From Bacteroidales bacterium (GTDB lineage: Bacteria; Bacteroidota; Bacteroidia; Bacteroidales; UBA7960): a stretch of DNA of 5,629 nt. Below are positions 1-5,629 of the stretch, one piece after another. Location: positions 1 to 5,629 of the forward strand of contig PWNO01000206.1 in assembly GCA_003557765.1 (NCBI GenBank), in the 5' to 3' direction. Numbering within the stretch: position 1 is the stretch's first letter; each line of letters starts with the position of its first letter. The notes under the pieces were generated by a model, which was given only the letters and a program-made list of their open reading frames with translations, did no database searches and had not been told where the DNA came from. The translations under genes were made by a program, and so were the position numbers.

Positions 1-554
1 AAATCACTTACGTTTGCCACGCGACTCCTTACCGACTGCACACTCTTATCGACATATCGTCCGGGTGTGATCCGAATGGCCTCATTGAGCTGATCCAAAC
101 CTGAATCGAACAGAAGGGTTCCATGATGAAGCACCCTGTTTTTGAACACATGCTCTGCATTCCCCGAAATTTTATAACCGTTAACACGAATATCATTTTT
201 ACCCTCATAACGTGCAGGAACTCCAAGCCCATTTAAAAAATCGATAACCGGCTGCGTGTGCTTTTTAAAATCGATCATTTTCCCTGTAACTCCATCCCGA
301 ATAAAGGTAAAATTCAGATTTCCCGGTCCATGAAAAACGGTACCGCCACCCGACAAACGCCTGATTACCGGTATATTTTTTCTCCAGACAAATGGCGCAT
401 TCACCTCAGCAAGCGCATTCTGATGTTTTCCGATAACAACGGAAGCACGACTCTGCCATAGCATACAGGATTCAAAAGGAACATGTCTTAACAAATATTC
501 CTCCAGCGCGAGATTGAAATAAGGGTCCGTTATCTTATTCTGTATAAATTTCAA
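1..554 (-). CDS. lplA: Lipoate-protein ligase A, N-terminal part (3' end outside window)
   Basis: Cytoplasmic enzyme that activates free lipoate with ATP to lipoyl-AMP and transfers it to a lysine of lipoyl domains (pyruvate and 2-oxoglutarate dehydrogenases, glycine cleavage H protein). Translation of the minus strand gives 184 residues of the BPL/LplA catalytic domain. Visible motifs are TDPYFNLALEEYLL (9-22), the lipoate/ATP-binding loop RRLSGGGTVFHGPGN (65-79), EGKNDIRVNGYKISGNA (117-133) with the presumed catalytic Lys128, and RVLHHGTLLFD (140-150). The reading frame is intact to the left edge; the family is about 330 residues, so roughly 150 C-terminal residues are missing. No ATG lies in frame before Met31, which would cut off the conserved DPYFN motif. 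I chose TTG at 554-552 because it leaves the usual ~9 residues before that motif; GTG at 590 is the alternative, and TTG at 608 lies inside the likely -7 promoter box. The family call is very secure, the start is not. The gene is divergent from valS. Confidence 0.93.
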   Translation of the reverse strand, partial: MKFIQNKITDPYFNLALEEYLLRHVPFESCMLWQSRASVVIGKHQNALAEVNAPFVWRKNIPVIRRLSGGGTVFHGPGNLNFTFIRDGVTGKMIDFKKHTQPVIDFLNGLGVPARYEGKNDIRVNGYKISGNAEHVFKNRVLHHGTLLFDSGLDQLNEAIRITPGRYVDKSVQSVRSRVANVSD

Positions 555-605
555 TTTTTTTGATATTGATGATGATGTAATCCGAGACACCTGATAAAAC
601 CACGG

Positions 606-613
606 CAAATATA
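606..613 (-). promoter_or_regulatory. Candidate lplA promoter, -7 element
   Basis: The minus strand reads TATATTTG here, an exact match to the Bacteroidota -7 consensus TAnnTTTG. A possible but imperfect -33 element (TTTA, about 636-639) lies 22 bases upstream, slightly more than the usual 19-21. Transcription would begin near 598-601, giving a leader of about 45 bases to the TTG start at 554 and only about 10 bases to the GTG at 590. The match is short and the region is AT-rich, so chance occurrence is possible; the position relative to lplA is the main support. Confidence 0.5.
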
Positions 614-641
614 TTTAAAATTAAACTCTGAGCCCTAAACG

Positions 642-739
642 CTCATCAATAAATAATCAACTAAACAACTAAACAACTCAACCCCCAACCCTTAACTCTT
701 AACCTTAACCTTAATCTCAACCTTATTTTTTATACCTTT
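642..739. repeat. G-free, low-complexity tract with degenerate short tandem units
   Basis: The plus strand contains no G from 642 to 739. Inside it, 8-base units CAACTAAA (658-665), CAACTAAA (666-673) and CAACTCAA (674-681) are followed by a C-rich stretch. Then come CTTAACT (691-697) and a run of hexamers related to CTTAAC: two exact copies at 698-709 and diverged copies CTTAAT, CTCAAC and CTTATT to 727. The minus strand is correspondingly G-rich, with runs of two, three and five G. It fills the space between the two divergent promoter candidates and encodes nothing. Such simple-sequence tracts can arise by slippage; no function can be read from the sequence. Confidence 0.75.
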
Positions 740-740
740 G
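733..740 (+). promoter_or_regulatory. Candidate valS promoter, -7 element
   Basis: TACCTTTG is an exact match to the Bacteroidota -7 consensus TAnnTTTG. It lies 28 bases upstream of the valS ATG, which implies a start of transcription near 745-748 and a leader of about 20-25 bases. No TTTG-like -33 element is possible at the normal distance because that stretch belongs to the G-free tract (CCTTAATC at 709-716). The valS start has no Shine-Dalgarno sequence; the bases before ATG are AT-rich, as is usual for the phylum. Confidence 0.55.
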
Positions 741-768
741 TCAGGTTTTTTACAATTCAGATATTTCT

Positions 769-3405
769 ATGGAAAACAACATCCCCAAGCAATATTCTCC
801 GGCAGGAACGGAGCAGAAGTGGTATGATCACTGGATCAGGAATGGTTATTTCAAGTCGGAGCCCGATGAGCGTCCGACCTACAGCATGGTGATTCCCCCT
901 CCCAATGTTACCGGTGTGTTGCACATGGGCCACATGCTCAACAACACCATTCAGGATGTGCTGGTGCGCCGTGCAAGGATGCAGGGGTTTAACACCCTCT
1001 GGCTGCCCGGAACCGACCATGCTTCCATAGCCACAGAGGCAAAGGTTGTAAACAAATTGCAGAGTGAAGGGATCGACAAAAAGACCCTGACACGCGAAGA
1101 CTTTTTGAAACACGCCTGGGAGTGGAAAGAGAAGCACGGAGGGATCATTCTGGAACAGCTCAAAAAGCTTGGTGCATCGTGCGACTGGGACCGCACGAGG
1201 TTCACGATGGATGATACACTCAGCAGATCTGTAATTCGCGTGTTCATCAACCTGTATGAGAAAGGTTTGATATACCGCGGGGTACGGATGGTAAACTGGG
1301 ATCCAAAAGCACTAACGGCATTGTCTGACGAAGAGGTGGTTCACAAAGAGGTTCAATCGAAGTTTTATTATGTAAGGTATTTCATTGAAGACAGTGATGA
1401 ATTCATTACAATTGCCACAACACGTCCGGAAACCATCCTGGGAGATACGGCCATTTGCATCCACCCCGAAGATGACAGGTACAAACACCTGATCGGGAAA
1501 AAAGCTTTGGTACCTCTTGTTAACCGTCCGGTCCCATTCATCCTCGACGATTACGTTGACCGCGAATTCGGAACCGGCGCCCTGAAGGTAACCCCGGCGC
1601 ACGACATTAACGACTACAACCTGGGCCTTAAACACAATCTTCCTTCCATCGACATATTCAATGACAATGGTACACTTAGTGAGGCTGCCGAGCTTTATAT
1701 TGAGGAGGATCGCTTTGTTGTCAGAAAAAAAATCAGTAAAGAACTGGAAGAGAAAGGCCATCTGGTAAAAGTGGAGGAAATAACCAACAGCATTGGTTAC
1801 TCAGAACGTACAGATGAGGTGATCGAGCCTAAGCTCTCGCTGCAGTGGTTCCTGAAGATGGAGGAGCTTGCGAAACCGGCACTGGATGTGGTTATGGACG
1901 ACACCATCCGCTTTCACCCACCTAAGTTCAAGAACATTTACAAGCACTGGATGGAGAATGTCCGCGACTGGTGCATCAGCCGCCAACTGTGGTGGGGACA
2001 TCGGATTCCGGCATATTATTTGCCTAACGGTCAGTTCGTAGTTGCTGAGAGCCGTGAAGCAGCATTGATTCTTGCTCGTGAAAAATATGACTCCGGTTTG
2101 AAGGATGAAGACCTGAAGCAAGATGAAGACGTGCTTGACACCTGGTTTTCCTCATGGCTTTGGCCCATTTCGGTTTTCGACGGCATTAACGAACCCGACA
2201 ACAAGGAGATCCGTTACTATTATCCAACCAATGATCTGGTTACCGCACCGGAGATCCTGTTTTTCTGGGTTGCCAGGATGATCATGGCCGGACTTGAGTT
2301 CCGCAATGAGATTCCTTTTAAGAATGTTTATTTACACGGCATTGTTCGCGACAAGCAGGGTAGGAAAATGTCAAAATCGCTGGGTAACTCACCCGATCCC
2401 CTGGCTCTTATTGATAAATTTGGGGCCGATGGAGTCAGGGTTGGGATGCTGTTGTGCTCACCGGCAGGAAACGATCTTCTATTTGATGAAAGCCTCTGTG
2501 AACAGGGACGCAACTTCTGCAACAAAATTTGGAATGCCTTCCGCCTGACACAAAGCTGGGAGGTGTCAAAAAGTATTGGGCAACCGGCAGAGGCGGCTAC
2601 AGCAATCTCATGGTTTGAATCGAACCTGAACAAAGCAATCGAAACACTGGAAGATCATTTTTCAAAATTCCGAATTGCAGATGCGCTAATGACAGTTTAC
2701 AAGTTAATCTGGGATGATTACTGTTCATGGTATCTGGAAATGGTGAAACCTGCATACGGGAAACCAATTGATCAGGCAACATATGGTGCAACCATCAGTT
2801 TCCTTAATAAGTTGATGCATCTGCTGCATCCGTTCATGCCCTTCATCTCTGAAGAGATATATCAGCAGATTATTACGGACAAAGACAGTGAAAGCATTAC
2901 CGTTTCAACCATGCCTGTTGCTGAGAAACACGACCCTGCCCTGAGCCGGAAATTTGAATTCGCACGCAAGGTGATCATGGCCATCCGTAACATGCGCCAG
3001 GAGAAGAACATATCACCAAAAGAGGAGCTGAAGCTGTTTGTAAAGAAAAACAACAATGAGGCCCCAGATACAACCTTTGACGGTATTGTTCAAAAGCTTT
3101 GCAACATAAGTAATCTGGACTATACGCAAAGCAAGCCTGAGGGATGCCATACTATAATTGTGCAGGCAACTGAATTGCACATCCCACTGACCAGGCATAT
3201 CGATATCGAAAAAGAAAGAAAAAACCTGGAAACAGAATTAAAATACCAGGAAGGGTTTCTAAAATCAACCGAGAAAAAGCTCGCCAACGAAAAGTTTATC
3301 AACAACGCACCCAAACAAGTTGTTGCCAATGAACAAAAGAAGCGCGATGACGCGATCGCAAAGATCCAGGTGCTCAGAGAACAGTTGAAAAACCTGAAAA
3401 GTTAA
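769..3405 (+). CDS. valS: Valyl-tRNA synthetase, complete
   Basis: Class I aminoacyl-tRNA synthetase that charges tRNA-Val with valine in the cytoplasm, using ATP and releasing AMP and PPi, and hydrolyses mischarged Thr-tRNA-Val. The 878-residue length matches the compact bacterial form of about 880 (E. coli 951). Domain order: Rossmann core with PPPNVTG (43-49) and the HIGH signature as HMGH (52-55); CP1 editing domain about 200-330, with TTRPET (217-222) and [12 protein letters not shown] (268-279); second core half with [13 protein letters not shown] (400-412), [10 protein letters not shown] (454-463) and KMSKS (533-537); helical anticodon-binding domain about 600-760; and a C-terminal coiled-coil tRNA-binding arm about 812-876, rich in Lys and Glu. 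All catalytic signatures are intact. The ATG at 769 starts the typical [11 protein letters not shown]-terminus. It is divergent from lplA and convergent with hppA, so it is monocistronic within what can be seen. TAA stop at 3403-3405. Confidence 0.98.
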   Translation: MENNIPKQYSPAGTEQKWYDHWIRNGYFKSEPDERPTYSMVIPPPNVTGVLHMGHMLNNTIQDVLVRRARMQGFNTLWLPGTDHASIATEAKVVNKLQSEGIDKKTLTREDFLKHAWEWKEKHGGIILEQLKKLGASCDWDRTRFTMDDTLSRSVIRVFINLYEKGLIYRGVRMVNWDPKALTALSDEEVVHKEVQSKFYYVRYFIEDSDEFITIATTRPETILGDTAICIHPEDDRYKHLIGKKALVPLVNRPVPFILDDYVDREFGTGALKVTPAHDINDYNLGLKHNLPSIDIFNDNGTLSEAAELYIEEDRFVVRKKISKELEEKGHLVKVEEITNSIGYSERTDEVIEPKLSLQWFLKMEELAKPALDVVMDDTIRFHPPKFKNIYKHWMENVRDWCISRQLWWGHRIPAYYLPNGQFVVAESREAALILAREKYDSGLKDEDLKQDEDVLDTWFSSWLWPISVFDGINEPDNKEIRYYYPTNDLVTAPEILFFWVARMIMAGLEFRNEIPFKNVYLHGIVRDKQGRKMSKSLGNSPDPLALIDKFGADGVRVGMLLCSPAGNDLLFDESLCEQGRNFCNKIWNAFRLTQSWEVSKSIGQPAEAATAISWFESNLNKAIETLEDHFSKFRIADALMTVYKLIWDDYCSWYLEMVKPAYGKPIDQATYGATISFLNKLMHLLHPFMPFISEEIYQQIITDKDSESITVSTMPVAEKHDPALSRKFEFARKVIMAIRNMRQEKNISPKEELKLFVKKNNNEAPDTTFDGIVQKLCNISNLDYTQSKPEGCHTIIVQATELHIPLTRHIDIEKERKNLETELKYQEGFLKSTEKKLANEKFINNAPKQVVANEQKKRDDAIAKIQVLREQLKNLKS

Positions 3406-3560
3406 CCTTGCGATTACATTTCAGTACCCTTATTATCCTATATTTTCTGTTACTTGCGTTGCAGCACCCAAATTAGATTAATGGAAAGATTGAGGCTGAC
3501 AGTTATCCTGTTTGAGCTATAATTCTTAGGAGTTTACGATTTGGGAAGCAAAGCGTCAGG

Positions 3561-3603
3561 GCTAATATTGCTGAATGCAAAAAGGCATTCTTATAGCTTT
3601 TTT
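3561..3603 (+). terminator. Factor-independent terminator downstream of valS
   Basis: An inner perfect stem GAATGC (3573-3578) pairs with GCATTC (3585-3590) around the loop AAAAAG. An outer stem GCTA (3561-3564) pairs with TAGC (3594-3597) across an asymmetric internal loop. Six T residues follow at once (3598-3603). The orientation fits valS, whose stop lies about 155 bases upstream, so the valS message would have an unusually long 3' untranslated end. On the minus strand the hairpin lacks a U-tract. Confidence 0.7.
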
Positions 3604-3605
3604 AC

Positions 3606-3640
3606 ATTCAACGAATAAGGAAAGAAAAGATTCAACGAAT
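3606..3640. repeat. Pair of 11-bp direct repeats, each with dyad symmetry
   Basis: ATTCAACGAAT occurs at 3606-3616 and again at 3630-3640, 24 bases apart start to start, separated by a purine-rich spacer. Each copy is itself an interrupted palindrome, ATTC-N3-GAAT. The spacing is a little over two helical turns, which could suit a dimeric DNA-binding protein, but the location between two gene ends argues against ordinary promoter control. The pair is certain; any function is speculation. Confidence 0.6.
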
Positions 3641-3659
3641 GCACCAATTAACACGTAAA

Positions 3660-3686
3660 GGGCAGTACAAACCTTTTGCACTGCCC
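3660..3686 (-). terminator. Strong hairpin, probable hppA terminator
   Basis: GGGCAGT (3660-3666) pairs perfectly with ACTGCCC (3680-3686). After one A-C mismatch, CAAA (3668-3671) pairs with TTTG (3675-3678), leaving a 3-base loop (CCT). The hairpin starts about 50 bases past the hppA stop. Read on the minus strand it is followed by TTTACGTGTT, a poor U-tract; read on the plus strand it is followed by TGGTAACA, with none. It is therefore best taken as a minus-strand terminator or a 3'-end stabilising structure, with less certainty than the valS terminator. Confidence 0.5.
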
Positions 3687-3736
3687 TGGTAACATGTCTA
3701 CTTCAGAAGATTTCTTTTTTTAATTTTGATTTGCTA

Positions 3737-5629
3737 TCAGAATGCTGCTCCTGCCAATACCAATGCAACGATGGCAACCAGTTTAAGCAGGATGTTGAGC
3801 GACGGCCCGGAGGTATCCTTCAGCGGATCACCTACCGTATCCCCAACAACAGAGGCTTTATGTGCTTCCGAGCCTTTGCCATATTCCTGACCATTGTGGG
3901 TAATCCCTTTTTCGATCAGTTTTTTGGCATTGTCCCAGGAGCCACCTGCATTGGATTGCAGAATCGCAAGGAGTACACCTGAAACTGTAACACCGGCGAG
4001 CATGCCGCCCAAAGCTTCTGCGCCAAGCAGCAAGCCTACCAGCACAGGTACGGCGACCGCTATGATACCGGGTAATATCATCTCACGCAATGCAGCTTTT
4101 GTTGAGATGGTCACACAGCGGCCATAATCCGGTGTTCCCTCGGCCTCGTGAAGAATGTCTGTGTCTTCTTTGCTCCACTTTTCTACCGGTACGTCTTGAT
4201 TCTTCTTCATTACTTTCAGCGCCTTGTTGAGCGGGGCAATGGTTTTGAACTGATACCTCACCTCTTCAATCATGGATCGTGCTGCATCACTAACGGCTTT
4301 TATCGTGAGTGCCGAGAAAACGTATGGCAGCAAGGCACCGACAAATACTGAGGCGATCACTACCGATTCAGATACATCGATGGAGGAGATGTTGGCTGCT
4401 GTCATGTAAGCACCGAAAAGGGCGAGGGCAGTCAGCGCTGCAGACCCGATGGCAAAACCTTTTCCGATGGCTGCGGTGGTGTTGCCCACTGCGTCGAGCT
4501 TATCTGTTCTTTCACGCACTTCAGGCGGCAGTTCAGCCATTTCGGCAATGCCGCCTGCATTGTCAGAAACCGGCCCGTAAGCATCAACTGATAACTGGAT
4601 GCCCAGGTTTGAGAGCATTCCTACTGCGGCAATGGCAATGCCGTATAGACCTCCGAGGTGAAAAACAAGTACAATGGTTATGGCGATGGTGAGGATGGGG
4701 ATAATGGTGGAAAGCATACCAATGCCCAGCCCGGAAATGATGTTCGTGGCAGACCCTGAAGTCGATTGCCTGGCGATGATGCGCACAGGCAGATAGTTGG
4801 TGCCGGTAAAAAACTCCGTAGCATACCCGATAACCAGACCGGCGACCAGTCCGATAACAGAGGAGAAGAAAATATTTGTTGAGGTAATTTCCCTTACCAC
4901 TCCGCCATAAAGCACATCTTCAAATATTATGGTGGAGGGCAGTACATTTTTAATAATAAAGTAGGAAAGCGCAATCATCAGGAGTGAGGAAACGATCTCT
5001 CCGATGTTAAGTGCATTTTGAGGGTTACCGCCTTCCTTTACGCGAATGAAAAACGTGCCGATGATGGATGTGATGATGCCCGCACCAGCCAGGAGCAAGG
5101 GTAAAATAACAGGTGAAAGGCCTTTAAAGGCGTCGGTATATCCGCCTTCGACAAATCCAGCATAGCCGGCAAGGAAGGTGGCACCCAGAACCATGGCAGC
5201 AATCATTGAACCAACGTATGATTCAAAAAGGTCGGCGCCCATACCTGCCACATCGCCCACATTGTCGCCTACGTTATCGGCAACAGTGGCAGGATTCAGC
5301 GGATGATCTTCAGGAATACCCGATTCCACCTTGCCAACGAGGTCAGCACCTACATCAGCAGCTTTGGTGAAAATTCCGCCACCTACCCTGGCAAAAAGGG
5401 CAATGGATGATGCACCAAATGAAAAGCCGGTAACAACGGTAAGTACCCTGTTTACGCTTGCAATACTTTCAGTGCCAAACAGGTGAGCATAGATAATGAA
5501 CAGAAGGCTCAGACCCAATATGCCTAGCCCGACAACCGCCAGACCCATAACGCTACCGCCTGCAAAAGCGATCTTCAGGGCTGGATTCAGCCCGGTACGG
5601 GCTGCGTGTGTGGTACGCACATTGGCTTT
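3737..5629 (-). CDS. hppA: Membrane-bound ion-translocating pyrophosphatase, C-terminal 630 residues
   Basis: Inner-membrane homodimeric enzyme that couples PPi hydrolysis to export of Na+ and/or H+. The frame is open to the right edge (first codons [10 protein letters not shown]), so the true start and about 100 residues with the first helices lie outside; the GTG at 5620 is internal. Counting from the edge, the catalytic signatures are DVGADLVGK (92-100, with Asp92, Asp96 and Lys100), DNVGDNVGD (118-126), [12 protein letters not shown] (349-360) and [10 protein letters not shown] (596-605). Many long hydrophobic segments fill the rest. [10 protein letters not shown] (382-391) has Ala and Gly where K+-independent enzymes have Lys and Thr, so the enzyme should be K+-dependent. 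GADLFES (131-137) has the Asp-x-x-Glu gate known from Na+-pumping members, together with Lys604. Whether it pumps Na+ alone or both ions cannot be settled here. One deviation from the usual PEDDPRNP is PEDHPLNP (106-113). The gene ends in tandem stops TGA TAG (3739-3734) and is convergent with valS. Confidence 0.96.
   Translation of the reverse strand, partial: KANVRTTHAARTGLNPALKIAFAGGSVMGLAVVGLGILGLSLLFIIYAHLFGTESIASVNRVLTVVTGFSFGASSIALFARVGGGIFTKAADVGADLVGKVESGIPEDHPLNPATVADNVGDNVGDVAGMGADLFESYVGSMIAAMVLGATFLAGYAGFVEGGYTDAFKGLSPVILPLLLAGAGIITSIIGTFFIRVKEGGNPQNALNIGEIVSSLLMIALSYFIIKNVLPSTIIFEDVLYGGVVREITSTNIFFSSVIGLVAGLVIGYATEFFTGTNYLPVRIIARQSTSGSATNIISGLGIGMLSTIIPILTIAITIVLVFHLGGLYGIAIAAVGMLSNLGIQLSVDAYGPVSDNAGGIAEMAELPPEVRERTDKLDAVGNTTAAIGKGFAIGSAALTALALFGAYMTAANISSIDVSESVVIASVFVGALLPYVFSALTIKAVSDAARSMIEEVRYQFKTIAPLNKALKVMKKNQDVPVEKWSKEDTDILHEAEGTPDYGRCVTISTKAALREMILPGIIAVAVPVLVGLLLGAEALGGMLAGVTVSGVLLAILQSNAGGSWDNAKKLIEKGITHNGQEYGKGSEAHKASVVGDTVGDPLKDTSGPSLNILLKLVAIVALVLAGAAF

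Larger units (their letters stand above)
3406..3736. other. Convergent intergenic region, no gene seen
   Basis: These 331 bases separate the stop codons of valS and hppA. All frames are broken by frequent stops; the longest ATG-started frame I see near valS is 13 codons (3481-3522) with no ribosome-binding signal. No tRNA cloverleaf, insertion sequence end or other RNA gene is recognisable. The stretch 3406-3560 carries no structure I can name. The right half holds the valS terminator, an 11-bp direct repeat pair and a strong hairpin, each listed separately. A T7 run at 3715-3721 has only a weak 4-bp stem before it. Confidence 0.7.

Noticed and set aside
258..461. Plus-strand 67-codon frame opposite lplA
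   Set aside because: It is antisense to the conserved SGGG loop region of lplA, and the lplA frame is continuous across it.
642..739. Possible telomere or CRISPR-like array
   Set aside because: The units are only 6-8 bases, degenerate and without spacers. The tract lies between two housekeeping genes, so neither a chromosome end nor a CRISPR is supported.
757..1250. Minus-strand open frames of 99-126 codons opposite the start of valS
   Set aside because: They overlap the catalytic core of valS, match no family I recognise, and have the composition expected of antisense shadows.
3481..3522. 13-codon ATG frame in the convergent intergenic region
   Set aside because: Too short, with no ribosome-binding signal, no promoter candidate and no recognisable peptide type.
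3705..3721. Possible extra terminator (AGAA/TTCT stem followed by T7)
   Set aside because: The stem is four AT-rich pairs around a 3-base loop, and its orientation (plus) would act downstream of a better valS terminator.
4148..4692. Plus-strand open frames opposite hppA
   Set aside because: They lie antisense to conserved membrane pyrophosphatase sequence and are Arg/Gln/Trp-rich shadows without a promoter or start signal.
5618..5620. GTG as the start of the pyrophosphatase
   Set aside because: The frame continues upstream to the window edge (Lys-Ala-Asn), and the conserved core needs about 100 further N-terminal residues, so this codon is internal.

Overview
The window looks like an ordinary chromosomal segment of a member of the Bacteroidota. 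Three things suggest this. The recognisable protein families have Bacteroidota-like sequence. Both start regions lack Shine-Dalgarno motifs. Two exact matches to the Bacteroidota sigma-ABfr -7 element (TAnnTTTG) sit at the expected places upstream of two divergent genes. The assignment is by inspection only, and I cannot name a genus.

Layout, left to right. (1) Positions 1-554, minus strand: the N-terminal 184 residues of a lipoate-protein ligase A (lplA); its 3' part lies beyond the left edge. (2) Positions 555-768: a divergent intergenic region with a minus-strand promoter candidate (606-613) for lplA and a plus-strand candidate (733-740) for valS. Between them is a 98-base tract (642-739) with no G on the plus strand, built partly from degenerate CAACTAAA and CTTAAC units. 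(3) Positions 769-3405, plus strand: a complete valyl-tRNA synthetase (valS, 878 aa) with all signature motifs. (4) Positions 3406-3736: a 331-base convergent intergenic region without a credible gene. It holds a factor-independent terminator for valS (3561-3603), an 11-bp direct repeat pair (3606-3616 and 3630-3640) and a strong hairpin (3660-3686) that probably ends hppA transcripts. (5) Positions 3737-5629, minus strand: the C-terminal 630 residues of a membrane-bound, ion-pumping pyrophosphatase (hppA); its N-terminus lies beyond the right edge. Visible residues point to the K+-dependent class with a Na+-type ion gate.

The three genes are separately transcribed housekeeping genes and do not form an operon. 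A loose biochemical link exists: ValRS and LplA both release pyrophosphate when they activate their substrates, and HppA hydrolyses pyrophosphate to drive ion export across the inner membrane. I treat this as coincidence of neighbourhood unless the arrangement proves conserved. I found no mobile element, CRISPR array, RNA gene or undescribed system. The most unusual items are the G-free tract between the divergent promoters, the non-ATG start of lplA and the ion-specificity residues of the pyrophosphatase.
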